A stretch of DNA of 13,053 nucleotides from JACRAR01 sp041665185 (GCA_041665185.1 JBAYJH010000122.1:1-13053), one strand, 5' to 3'. Positions 6,428 through 12,342 are shown, numbered from the stretch's first letter. Numbers and translations are program-made. The notes: a model not told the origin generated them from the letters alone.

Positions 6428-6622
6428 TTGAAGGACAGCTCACTGGCGGGCGAGACAGATCTTGGTTTCGAGAAACTCCGTCAAGCCGGAAGCCACGTCA
6501 TCATGCGCCGTGGTTCCAAAGGTTGTGTCGTTCCTCTGCACAATGAAGTCAAAGTTGGCACCCTGGCAGATGTCTTGCGTCAGGCCGACGGATCGCCAGA
6601 CGAATTTATCGCTGCCTTGTAA
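6428..6622 (+). pseudogene. HicA-type toxin remnant, N-terminally damaged
   Basis: The frame ending at TAA 6620-6622 reads LGFEKLRQAGSHVIMRRG, then VVPLHNEVKVGTLADVLRQA and DEFIAAL. This is the HicA mRNA-interferase pattern, including the GSH histidine used in catalysis. The usual opening (Met, a few residues, SG-x-E-hydrophobic helix, then GF) is disturbed: SLAGETDLGFEKLRQ lacks about five residues of the first helix, and no ATG lies in the toxin portion. Only TTG at 6428, 1 nt after the upstream stop, could start it. No hicB follows. I read it as a defective toxin; a functional short variant starting at TTG cannot be ruled out. Confidence 0.6.
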
Positions 6623-6707
6623 CCGTGTTGCCCGACTCTACTACAAGGGCGGAATCAAAGTTGCGGCCCGTTGTCGCCGTCATGCAGCAGTGAATCAGGA
6701 GGAGAAC
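6623..6707 (+). other. Spacer without recognisable attC
   Basis: This 85-bp gap between the HicA remnant and the SRPBCC gene was read for attC cores and hairpins; none was found. It ends in a good ribosome site (AGGAGGAG at 6698-6705). The absence of an attC suggests that the boundary was deleted or has decayed. Confidence 0.5.
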
Positions 6708-7166
6708 ATGGCAGTAGTAACAGTACAGAGCGAGAAGTTGATCGCGCGACCTATCGCGGTGGTTCAGTCGCAGTTCGTCGACATGCAACACCACGCGTCT
6801 ACTCACGTCCACGCCGATCTCGACGTCAGCAACGTGCGTCCGCAAGAGGGCGGATGTCGGTTTACCGGGCGCAGGCGGGTCTTAGGCATGCGTCAGGAAG
6901 ATGAGATAGAGGTTCTATGCGGCGCCGACGGCAGCTCGACGCTGCGTAGCCTCTCCGGATCGAATGCGGGGCTTCTGATAAGCCAGAAGTTCGAGTCCGT
7001 GGATACGGGCAGTACGCTGGTGCGAACCACAGTCGAGTTGCCCGTCCGTGGCCTTCTTATCCTCCTCGCACCACTACTCCGCGTCGGGTTGAAGCGAGAT
7101 CTCGCCATTGCGCTCGAGGAAGACCGGCGCGACCTGGAAGAACGCGGCTACCCGAGGGCCACGTGA
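6708..7166 (+). CDS. SRPBCC-family (START/polyketide-cyclase-like) small protein
   Basis: The 152-aa protein reads like a helix-grip SRPBCC domain: an opening strand VTVQSEKLIARPIAVVQSQFVD, middle strands GGCRFTGRRRVLGMRQEDEIEVL, STLVRTTVELPVRG, then a hydrophobic stretch LLILLAPLLRVGLKRDLAIALEE that fits the long C-terminal helix. Such proteins bind hydrophobic ligands; the ligand here is unknown. ATG at 6708 is preceded by AGGAGGAG with ideal spacing; the open frame further upstream is incidental. It lies in a stretch without recognisable attC sites, so its cassette limits are uncertain. Confidence 0.72.
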   Translation: MAVVTVQSEKLIARPIAVVQSQFVDMQHHASTHVHADLDVSNVRPQEGGCRFTGRRRVLGMRQEDEIEVLCGADGSSTLRSLSGSNAGLLISQKFESVDTGSTLVRTTVELPVRGLLILLAPLLRVGLKRDLAIALEEDRRDLEERGYPRAT

Positions 7167-7238
7167 ACACCTCGGTGAGCAACCGTTCGGAAGCCCGGTG
7201 TAGCACCGACTGCCGCCCAGGGTGAGCGAGTTTTGGCA

Positions 7239-7267
7239 TTGACCAATGTTCGCATTATTGCTAACCT
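7239..7267 (+). promoter_or_regulatory. Putative promoter of the HigBA-like module
   Basis: TTGACC at 7239-7244 and TAACCT at 7262-7267 are separated by 17 nt, a good sigma70-like arrangement. Toxin-antitoxin cassettes commonly carry their own promoter, unlike most integron cassettes. The predicted start, near 7274, falls just after the only nearby ATG (7270), which is another sign that the toxin's 5' end is rearranged. Confidence 0.5.
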
Positions 7268-7268
7268 T
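7245..7268. promoter_or_regulatory. 24-bp dyad over the promoter, likely antitoxin operator
   Basis: The core GTTCGCA-TTAT-TGCTAAC (7248-7265) is an inverted repeat with 6 of 7 pairs. It extends by AA/TT to 7245-7268, giving 10 of 12 matched pairs. It lies between the -35 and -10 elements and covers the -10. XRE-type HigA antitoxins typically repress their operon through such dyads, so autorepression by the product of the 7386 gene is a reasonable inference. Confidence 0.5.
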
Positions 7269-7269
7269 C

Positions 7270-7393
7270 ATGCACGGCGTTTTCTGTTGAGTATTTCCAT
7301 GCGCGGGTGCTGGCCGAGATCGAGTCTTGGCCTGTCGATGTTCTCGCAATCAAGCTCGCCCGAAAGCGATTGAAGGAGATTCACAATGACTGA
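7270..7393 (+). pseudogene. HigB-type (RelE/ParE superfamily) toxin with internal deletion
   Basis: From 7280 the frame reads FSVEYFHARVLAEIESWPVD and VLA, the N-terminus of HigB-type mRNA interferases. It continues at once with IKLARKRLKEIHND and TGA at 7391-7393, the C-terminus of the same family. The whole middle, roughly 70-80 codons with the catalytic residues, is missing, in frame. CTCGC occurs on both sides of the junction (about 7342-7358), fitting a deletion between short repeats. The nearest ATG (7270) is one base out of frame, so the start is broken too. The stop overlaps the antitoxin ATG, preserving the coupled operon layout. Confidence 0.75.
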
Positions 7394-7748
7394 TCTGAAA
7401 TTCAAACCTATGCGCCATGACCACAAGGATCTCCTGGAAAAACCATCCAAGCGTCACGGCTTGAGGGAGGCATATGAAGCCCTTGACGTCGAATACGCGC
7501 TCGCTCATGAAATGCTGACCGCTCGTGCTCGCGCCGGTCTTACCCAAGAGGCGGTTGCTGGCCGCATGGGTACCACCAAGAGTGCAATCTCTCGCCTGGA
7601 ATCGACCGGAAAGCATACCCCCTCGATGGCGTCACTGAAAAAGTACGCCGCCGCTGTTGGCTGCACGCTCAAGATCGAACTTGTCCCCGCTAGCTCCAAG
7701 CGGCGAAAGGGTGCCCAGCCCGGCAGTCAACCGGACGCTGCGCAATAA
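7386..7748 (+). CDS. XRE-family antitoxin (HigA-like)
   Basis: The 120-aa protein has a helix-turn-helix of the XRE/Cro class at about residues 43-98: LTARARAGLTQEAVAGRMG, then TTKSAISRLES and PSMASLKKYAAAVGCTLKIEL. In HigBA modules this protein wraps the toxin and represses the operon. ATG at 7386 overlaps the TGA of the toxin remnant, and GAAGGAGA upstream provides the ribosome site. The N-terminal 40 residues precede the HTH as in HigB-linked antitoxins. The last codons (QPDAAQ) and the stop lie in the attC. It looks fully intact although its toxin is destroyed, so it may act as an orphan regulator or an anti-addiction gene. Confidence 0.85.
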   Translation: MTDLKFKPMRHDHKDLLEKPSKRHGLREAYEALDVEYALAHEMLTARARAGLTQEAVAGRMGTTKSAISRLESTGKHTPSMASLKKYAAAVGCTLKIELVPASSKRRKGAQPGSQPDAAQ

Positions 7749-7784
7749 GGCCGCGCTGCTCCGATGACTTCCACTTCGTTGGGC
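7725..7784 (+). other. attC site of the antitoxin (HigA-like) cassette
   Basis: The 5' core AGTCAAC is at 7725-7731, the stem GGACGCTGCGC-AATAAGG-CCGCGCTGCTCC in the middle, and the exact GTTRRRY core GTTGGGC at 7778-7784. The antitoxin stop codon (7746-7748) falls in the loop region. Confidence 0.78.
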
Positions 7785-7879
7785 GTCGTCGCAAATGCTT
7801 ACGCAGCATGGGCCGGACAAATAGAGTCCCGCCTGCGGCACATGGAAAAACTTTGTTTGTCCCTGGAATTGGAGCGCAT

Positions 7880-8089
7880 ATGCCAACAGAAAAGAAGGTC
7901 GGCGGACCAGCGTCGTACTTTCCTTCGATCGAAAGGAATTACGGGCAACCAATATCTCATTGGCTTGAAATTCTCAAAGGGTCTGGTCAGCGCAAACACA
8001 TGGAATATGTGGCCCTACTCAAAGAGGAGCACAAAATTGGCCATGGGCATGCGAACGCGTTGGTTGCGTATTTTCTGTCAAAGAAATGA
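7880..8089 (+). CDS. DUF4287-type small protein
   Basis: The 69-aa product matches the DUF4287 pattern: YFPSIERNYGQPISHWLEIL, KGSGQRKHMEYVALLKEEH and IGHGHANALVAYFL. The hallmark is an HG.AN-type motif after a helix ending in KxEH. Function is unknown; the domain is often found alone or with a DUF5655 domain and is common in bacterial accessory regions. ATG at 7880 has GGAG 6 nt upstream and starts at the family's usual N-terminus; the frame is open a little further upstream, but that part resembles nothing. No attC is seen between this gene and the next one. Confidence 0.78.
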   Translation: MPTEKKVGGPASYFPSIERNYGQPISHWLEILKGSGQRKHMEYVALLKEEHKIGHGHANALVAYFLSKK

Positions 8090-8161
8090 GCATATGGCGT
8101 TGTTTTCTCCGGGGGCCCGGCTGCCCGGATGCCTGCCGCGCCCGAAGAGGAGACCTATCCC

Positions 8162-8755
8162 GTGAAGTGCCTGGTTGTCATCGCCCATCCATTGCGCGAA
8201 AGCCTTTGCAACTCGTTGGCCGCGAGCGCGATTGAATTGCTTGTTGCCGCAGGGCACCAGGTGGTCATCGAGGATCTTTACCGCAACGAGTTTGCCGCCG
8301 CCCTTACAGTTGAGGAAAGAGCGAGCTACTACGGGCGGTCCTACGAGTCCTCCGCAGTCCAGCCCGAGATTGATCGCCTGCTTTCAGCCGAAGCACTCGT
8401 GCTTTGCTTTCCGACTTGGTGGTTCGGCTTTCCCGCTATTCTCAAGGGCTGGTTTGATCGAACGTGGGGGCCGGGCATCGCCTACGATCACGCGAACGAT
8501 CTCGGTCTAATCAAACCCAGATTGCACGGCCTGCGAAAGGTACTTGTGATTACGTCGCTGGGTTCGCCATGGTGGGTGGACCGGATCGTAATGCGCCAAC
8601 CCGTGAAGCGCATTCTGAAAACGGCAATTCTTGGCACCTGCGCATCGGCCTGTCATTTTGAAATGCTGTCGCTTTACAAAAGCGAGCGTTTGGAGGACAC
8701 ACAGATTAAGCGCTTCGCCGCGAGAGTGGAAAGAGCGCTCTCCAAATGGGCCTAG
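8162..8755 (+). CDS. NAD(P)H oxidoreductase, flavodoxin-like fold (Flavodoxin_2/NQO1 family)
   Basis: The 197-aa protein fits the small flavoprotein reductases related to quinone reductase and KefF/MdaB. The family opening is MKCLVVIAHPLRESLCNSLA (phosphate-binding loop), VVIEDLYRNEFAAALT follows, and the FMN/FAD-binding segment FPTWWFGFPAILKGWFDR is at residues 83-100, with GPGIAYD after it. The likely role is two-electron reduction of quinones or similar electrophiles in the cytosol. I chose GTG at 8162 because MKCLVVIAHP is the conserved start and GAGGAGA precedes it; ATG at 8129 would add 11 unrelated residues. It is the second redox enzyme in the array after the MDR gene. Confidence 0.9.
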   Translation: MKCLVVIAHPLRESLCNSLAASAIELLVAAGHQVVIEDLYRNEFAAALTVEERASYYGRSYESSAVQPEIDRLLSAEALVLCFPTWWFGFPAILKGWFDRTWGPGIAYDHANDLGLIKPRLHGLRKVLVITSLGSPWWVDRIVMRQPVKRILKTAILGTCASACHFEMLSLYKSERLEDTQIKRFAARVERALSKWA

Positions 8756-8771
8756 CTGGTGCCGCCGTGTC

Positions 8772-8842
8772 GGCCAATCCATTATTTCACCGGCCTGCGC
8801 GAAAAGCCGCGCAGGCCGGTGAATTCGATTCGTGTGCTATAG
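8772..8842 (+). other. attC-like site with a perfect 16-bp hairpin
   Basis: The arms 8786-8801 and 8808-8823 (TTCACCGGCCTGCGCG and its exact complement) form a perfect 16-bp stem around AAAAGC. The sequence clearly belongs to the attC family of this array, but the cores are poor: GGCCAAT at 8772-8778 and GCTATAG at 8836-8842. Normal attC hairpins are imperfect, with unpaired bases that guide the integrase. No T-run follows, so it is not a standard terminator. Confidence 0.6.
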
Positions 8843-8850
8843 GAGTATCA

Positions 8851-9729
8851 ATGCATCCGCGCCACCTTGCACTTGCACTTCTGGTCGTTGCCATTTGGGG
8901 TTTCAACTTTGTTGTCATCAAGGTTGGGCTTAAAGAGCTGCCCCCCATCCTGCTTTGCGCACTCCGATTTTTCCTGGCCGCCTTCCCGGCAGTCTTTTTC
9001 ATCAAACGCCCGGCGATTCCTTTTCGTAAAGTCGCTGGCTTCGGGCTAGTGATGTTTACAGTCCAGTTCGCATTGCTGTTTTCCGGCATGCACGCGGGCG
9101 CGACCGCCGGCTTGGCATCGTTGGTGCTGCAAGTCCATGTCTTCTTCACAATCATCCTCGCGGTCGCCTTTCTCGGTGAACAACCATCCGCCTGGCAAAT
9201 CATCGGCGCTATCACTTCGTTTGCCGGGCTCGGCCTGGTTGCGACTAATCTTGGCGGTGATATCTCGGCGCTTGGCTTGCTGTTAATCATCGCTGCCGCT
9301 GCTTCGTGGGGAGTTGGCAACCTGATTTCCAAGAAGCTCGGCAAGGTCGATATGCTGGCGCTGGTGGTTTGGGGAAGCCTGGTCGCGTGGCCGCCGCTTT
9401 TGCTCCTGTCGTTTTTTCTTGAGCCAGGCAGCTGGAATCTTGAGACCGTTTCGCACCTTTCATGGCTCACCATCGGTGCGGTCGGCTATATTGTCTATCC
9501 GGTAACCCTGCTGGGTTTTGCTGCGTGGAGTTGGCTCTTGAGCCACTATCCCGCCGCGACAGTGGCACCGTTTACGCTGCTGGTGCCGGTGTTCGGGTTT
9601 GCAAGTTCAACGCTCGTCCTGGATGAGCCGCTTTACCCATGGAAGATCTCCGCGGCAGTTCTAATTATTGCGGGCCTGTGCATCAACCTGATGGGCGCTC
9701 GCATTGCCTTGCGCTTTCGCCCGGTATGA
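8851..9729 (+). CDS. EamA/DMT-family inner-membrane exporter, O-acetylserine/cysteine exporter-like
   Basis: The 292-aa protein is hydrophobic throughout, with about ten membrane helices in two EamA repeats (about 5-135 and 145-285). It resembles the EamA/YdeD exporter of cysteine-pathway metabolites closely: LALLVVAIWGFNFVVIKVGL near the start, AGLASLVLQVHVFFTIILAV in the middle, AASWGVGNLISKK, then VAPFTLLVPVFGFASSTLVL and GLCINLMG at the end. It is 292 residues against about 299 for that protein. ATG at 8851 follows AGGAG at 8841-8845; the upstream open frame is incidental. It is the last cassette gene. The true substrate could be another small amphipathic metabolite. Confidence 0.9.
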   Translation: MHPRHLALALLVVAIWGFNFVVIKVGLKELPPILLCALRFFLAAFPAVFFIKRPAIPFRKVAGFGLVMFTVQFALLFSGMHAGATAGLASLVLQVHVFFTIILAVAFLGEQPSAWQIIGAITSFAGLGLVATNLGGDISALGLLLIIAAAASWGVGNLISKKLGKVDMLALVVWGSLVAWPPLLLLSFFLEPGSWNLETVSHLSWLTIGAVGYIVYPVTLLGFAAWSWLLSHYPAATVAPFTLLVPVFGFASSTLVLDEPLYPWKISAAVLIIAGLCINLMGARIALRFRPV

Positions 9730-9738
9730 TCGCTATGC

Positions 9739-9767
9739 GTCCAACCCATCACTCCACCGGACCTGCG
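9739..9767 (+). other. Truncated last attC, distal border of the array
   Basis: The 5' core GTCCAAC is at 9739-9745, followed by CCATCACTCCACCGGACCTGCG, the left half of a typical site. At about 9767 the sequence departs into an A-run and the terminator of the opposite-strand gene. The right stem arm and 3' core are missing, so the exporter cassette could not excise here by the normal route. Confidence 0.62.
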
Positions 9768-9806
9768 AAAAAAACAGCGCCGCCAATACGTCATAAGGCC
9801 GCAGCT
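9768..9806 (-). terminator. Putative rho-independent terminator of the minus-strand operon
   Basis: Read on the minus strand, AGCTGCGGCC and GGCGGCGCT can pair, with one bulge and one G-G mismatch, followed by G and seven T residues (A-run at 9768-9774 on the plus strand). The stem contains the stop codon at 9791-9793. The stem is imperfect, so strength is uncertain. Confidence 0.45.
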
Positions 9807-11137
9807 AAGCTCAGTTGCAGCGGCCGGCCCACCTTGAGGCGGAAGCGGCCGCGCCCGGTCTTCTCGATGGCGATGAAGGAACAACGTTCGGCGAGCCGGC
9901 GTTGCAGCAGGATCAGCCGGGCATCCAGGTTGTCGGTGATGTCCGGCAGGCCGAGGGAGGCGTCCAGGCGCAGTTCCCGGTTGGTAAATTCGGCCCGGCC
10001 GGCCTCGGTGTGCTCGCGCAGCAGCTTCCAGAAAATGGCGCCGGCGACACCCTTGATCAGGTAGTCGTTGTCCACAAATACGCTGTGGTCGGCGGGAAAG
10101 TGGCGGATCAGCACCGGCGCTCCCCGGGCCGGTTCGGCGGCCGCCCCGGGCACCTCCGGCTCGGCCGGCGATTCCGAGTTGCGGGACACCATATCGATGC
10201 ACATCGCCAACTGCCCCCCCAGGACCACCAGGGCATCCTCGTCTTCGTAGGTGAAGCGCTGCTCCAGGGGGCTTTCCACCAGCAACACCCCCAGCAGGCG
10301 GCCGGCCAGGAGCAGGGGCACCGCCAACTGGCTGCCGGCTTCGGCCAGTCCTGGAAAGGGAATCTCGGTTTCCAGGGCGTCGCCGTCGGCGCTGGCGGCA
10401 AAGCGCTGACGCGTGGCCTGACTATAGCGGTATTCCTGGACCGCGTAGCCGATGCGAATGGGCGTGCGCCCCCCGGCGGCGACTCCGACGATGCCCTCGC
10501 CCATGCGCACCTCGGAACCCACGCCGGATTCCGCGTAGCCCCGACTGGTTACGGTGTAGAGGCGCCTGCCGTCCGGGTCCGCCATGAGCAACATGGAATG
10601 GCGGATGTCCCAGTGCCGTTCCAGGCCTTCCAGCATCGCGTCGAGCAGGCGGGCGAGCTCGGCGCAGCCTGCGAGTTCGTTCTGGCAGGCGCGCAGGCCC
10701 GAGAGCAGGTTGGCGCGTGACGGGAACTCCGCATCCACGTCGCCGGGCACCGCCTCCACCTCCAGCACCCGGTAGATGTCGGAGCCCAGCAGGCGGAACA
10801 CCTTGCTCATGCCCGTGTGGGAGGCGATGGCGGCCAGCCGCGCCTTCATGTACTCGAACAGGGGCCCCGCGGTCTCGGTACGCAGGAATTCGACCCGGAG
10901 GCAGTAGTGGGCGGCGCTCACCGGGTCCACCACCTCCACCGTCGCGTGGTGGTTGTGCAGGATGTTCTCCCGGGTCTTGTTGAAGAACTGGTAGGACAGG
11001 GCCACATGCTCGTCGTCCACGAAATGCACGTGGGAGAGCTTGGCCACGTTGGGCATGCCGTCCGCCGCGCAGGTGGCGATGGTGGCTGGCACAGCGCCCT
11101 CGAAGCAGCGCCGCAGCGAGCGCAGGGTGGGTGTCAC
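9791..11137 (-). CDS. PNPOx-like + GAF + possible winged-helix three-domain protein
   Basis: The 448-aa protein has three parts. Residues 1-150 resemble an FMN-binding split barrel of the pyridoxamine-oxidase type (VPATIATCAADGMPNVAKLS opening). Residues about 160-320 look like a GAF sensor domain (LLLMADPDGRRLYTVTSRGY, GEGIVGVAAGGRTPIRIG, SQLAVPLLLAGRLLGVLLVES). The C-terminal 100 residues (VDNDYLIKGVAGAIFWKLL, FTNRELRLDASLGLPDITDN, RFRLKVGRP) have the look of a winged helix. This suggests a redox- or ligand-sensing regulator, which is inference. The GTG start overlaps the TGA of the upstream gene by 4 nt (GTGA), so translation is probably coupled. Codons are strongly GC-rich, unlike the array. 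Confidence 0.82.
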   Translation of the reverse strand: MTPTLRSLRRCFEGAVPATIATCAADGMPNVAKLSHVHFVDDEHVALSYQFFNKTRENILHNHHATVEVVDPVSAAHYCLRVEFLRTETAGPLFEYMKARLAAIASHTGMSKVFRLLGSDIYRVLEVEAVPGDVDAEFPSRANLLSGLRACQNELAGCAELARLLDAMLEGLERHWDIRHSMLLMADPDGRRLYTVTSRGYAESGVGSEVRMGEGIVGVAAGGRTPIRIGYAVQEYRYSQATRQRFAASADGDALETEIPFPGLAEAGSQLAVPLLLAGRLLGVLLVESPLEQRFTYEDEDALVVLGGQLAMCIDMVSRNSESPAEPEVPGAAAEPARGAPVLIRHFPADHSVFVDNDYLIKGVAGAIFWKLLREHTEAGRAEFTNRELRLDASLGLPDITDNLDARLILLQRRLAERCSFIAIEKTGRGRFRLKVGRPLQLSLAAAL

Positions 11138-11637
11138 GGCTTGGGCTCCAGACGCATGCCCGCCTTGGGTCCGGGCGCTTGTTCGAACACCGCGACCGGA
11201 GTGAAGGCGATACCGATGCCCTCATCGACGGCCGGCGCCATGAGCGCGCGGGAGAAGCTTTCCGAATAGCCCAGGGCCATGATCTCGGCGCTGAACGCGG
11301 CGCCGCAGGCCAACATGATCTCCCGGTCGCCTTCAGCCAGCCGCCGGATGCGCGCGTCCAGCGCCTTGAGCTGGAGTGTCTCGTGGGTTTTCGGCCGGCT
11401 GAAGACAGCGGCGATGGGCGCGCCCGCCGCCAAGTCGTCCAGGACGCCCTGGGAACGCTTTTGCGAGAGAAACACCACCACTTCCCGCAGGTCGGCGGAC
11501 ACGCGACACCCGAAGGCACGGGCGACGGAGGGCACCCGTGCGGCGTCGTGGGACGCTACGTTGATCGCTACCGGGCCAGCCAGGAACGCCGCCTGCGCGG
11601 CATCCAACAGAGGGGGTTCAGCTTCCGTCCGGGGCAT
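11134..11637 (-). CDS. Pyridoxamine 5'-phosphate oxidase-like FMN split-barrel protein
   Basis: The 167-aa protein shows a PNPOx-like pattern: FLAGPVAINVASHDAARVPSVARAFGCRV, then LREVVVFLSQKRSQGVLDDLAAGAPIAAVFSRPKTHETLQLK. Such proteins bind FMN, haem or F420, and many are not true pyridoxamine oxidases. ATG at 11635-11637 is preceded by only a weak ribosome site. It is the first gene of a two-gene minus-strand operon and overlaps the next gene, whose N-terminus has the same kind of fold; the two may act together. It is transcribed divergently from the cytochrome c gene. Confidence 0.8.
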   Translation of the reverse strand: MPRTEAEPPLLDAAQAAFLAGPVAINVASHDAARVPSVARAFGCRVSADLREVVVFLSQKRSQGVLDDLAAGAPIAAVFSRPKTHETLQLKALDARIRRLAEGDREIMLACGAAFSAEIMALGYSESFSRALMAPAVDEGIGIAFTPVAVFEQAPGPKAGMRLEPKP

Positions 11638-11832
11638 GGCGGCAATAACCCAAGTTCTCGATCAGGAATATCGGGCACATTTTACCAGTGTGCCGCGCGC
11701 CAGCGTTCCGGCGTCCTTTACTAATTTTTTAGCAATTCCGTAGGAAACACTTAGCAACGCGCCTCCTGGCGGAAGCCTAGCATGAGTGTTGCACGTGCCA
11801 TCCCCATTCAATTCCATCGGAGGTCATCCACC
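11638..11832. promoter_or_regulatory. Divergent promoter region with two dyad symmetries
   Basis: This 195-bp spacer must drive both the minus-strand operon and the cytochrome c gene. One dyad, GGCACA-N9-TGTGCC (11674-11694), covers a minus-strand TGG-TAAAAT that could be an extended -10, with a predicted leader of about 35 nt. A second, nested dyad joins AACACT (11746-11751) with AGTGTT (11785-11790) around a small CGCC-TCCT-GGCG hairpin (11760-11771). Either could be an operator. The plus-strand promoter could not be fixed by eye. Confidence 0.4.
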
Positions 11833-12342
11833 ATGCAAGCTTTCACTCTCGCCCTCGCGGCCCTGTCATCTCTTTTCATCCTCTCTTCGTCACCCGCGTC
11901 GGCCGCATCCGGCAGTGACGCCCGCATCATCGAACGCGGCAAGTATTTGTCCACGGTTGGCGGCTGCAATGACTGCCACACCCCGGGCTATATGGAAACC
12001 GAGGGCAAGGTGCCGGATAACCTCTGGCTCACCGGCAACGCCCTAGGTTTCCAGGGCCCCTGGGGCACCACCTACCCGGTCAACCTGCGCCTCTACATGA
12101 ACAAGATGGGCGAGGCCCAGTGGATCGCCCGCGCTCGTCAGCCCATGCGCCCGCCCATGCCCTGGTTCAACCTGCGCGAAATGTCGGACAAGGATTTGAT
12201 CGCCATCTACCGCTACGTGCGCTCCCTCGGCCCGGCCGGCGACCCCGCGCCTGTGGCCGTCGCTCCCGGCCGGCTCGTGGCCACGCCCTATATCGAGTTC
12301 GTGCCCAAGAACCTGCCGCCCGCCAAGCAGGCCAGCCGTTAA
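11833..12342 (+). CDS. Periplasmic monohaem cytochrome c
   Basis: The 169-aa preprotein has a signal peptide (residues 1-25, ending PASA) and one haem-binding CNDCH at 45-49 in GGCNDCHTPGYM, so it matures in the periplasm and transfers electrons there. A methionine in MRPPMPWFNLREM could be the sixth ligand, followed by the usual C-terminal helix LIAIYRYVRSLGPAG. ATG at 11833 has GGAGGT at 11819-11824; an upstream ATG at 11782 lacks a ribosome site and would spoil the signal peptide. It sits 22 bp before the E1 alpha gene with no terminator between, so the two are likely co-transcribed. Partner enzyme unknown. Confidence 0.88.
   Translation: MQAFTLALAALSSLFILSSSPASAASGSDARIIERGKYLSTVGGCNDCHTPGYMETEGKVPDNLWLTGNALGFQGPWGTTYPVNLRLYMNKMGEAQWIARARQPMRPPMPWFNLREMSDKDLIAIYRYVRSLGPAGDPAPVAVAPGRLVATPYIEFVPKNLPPAKQASR

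Noticed and set aside
6390..6435. Possible short attC at the end of the TPR gene (CTCCAAC ... GTTGAAG)
   Set aside because: The cores are only about 38 nt apart overall with no convincing stem, shorter than any other site in the array; it lies in coding sequence.
8787..9473. Minus-strand 228-codon frame
   Set aside because: Antisense shadow of the membrane exporter; composition reflects the reverse of hydrophobic codons.
1..9767. CRISPR array, from the repeated GC-rich palindromes
   Set aside because: The repeats are far apart, vary in sequence and each follows a gene; they fit attC sites, not uniform repeats with short spacers.
9815..10720. Plus-strand 301-codon frame
   Set aside because: Shadow of the GC-rich PNPOx-GAF gene on the other strand; repetitive G/A/Q-rich translation without domains.
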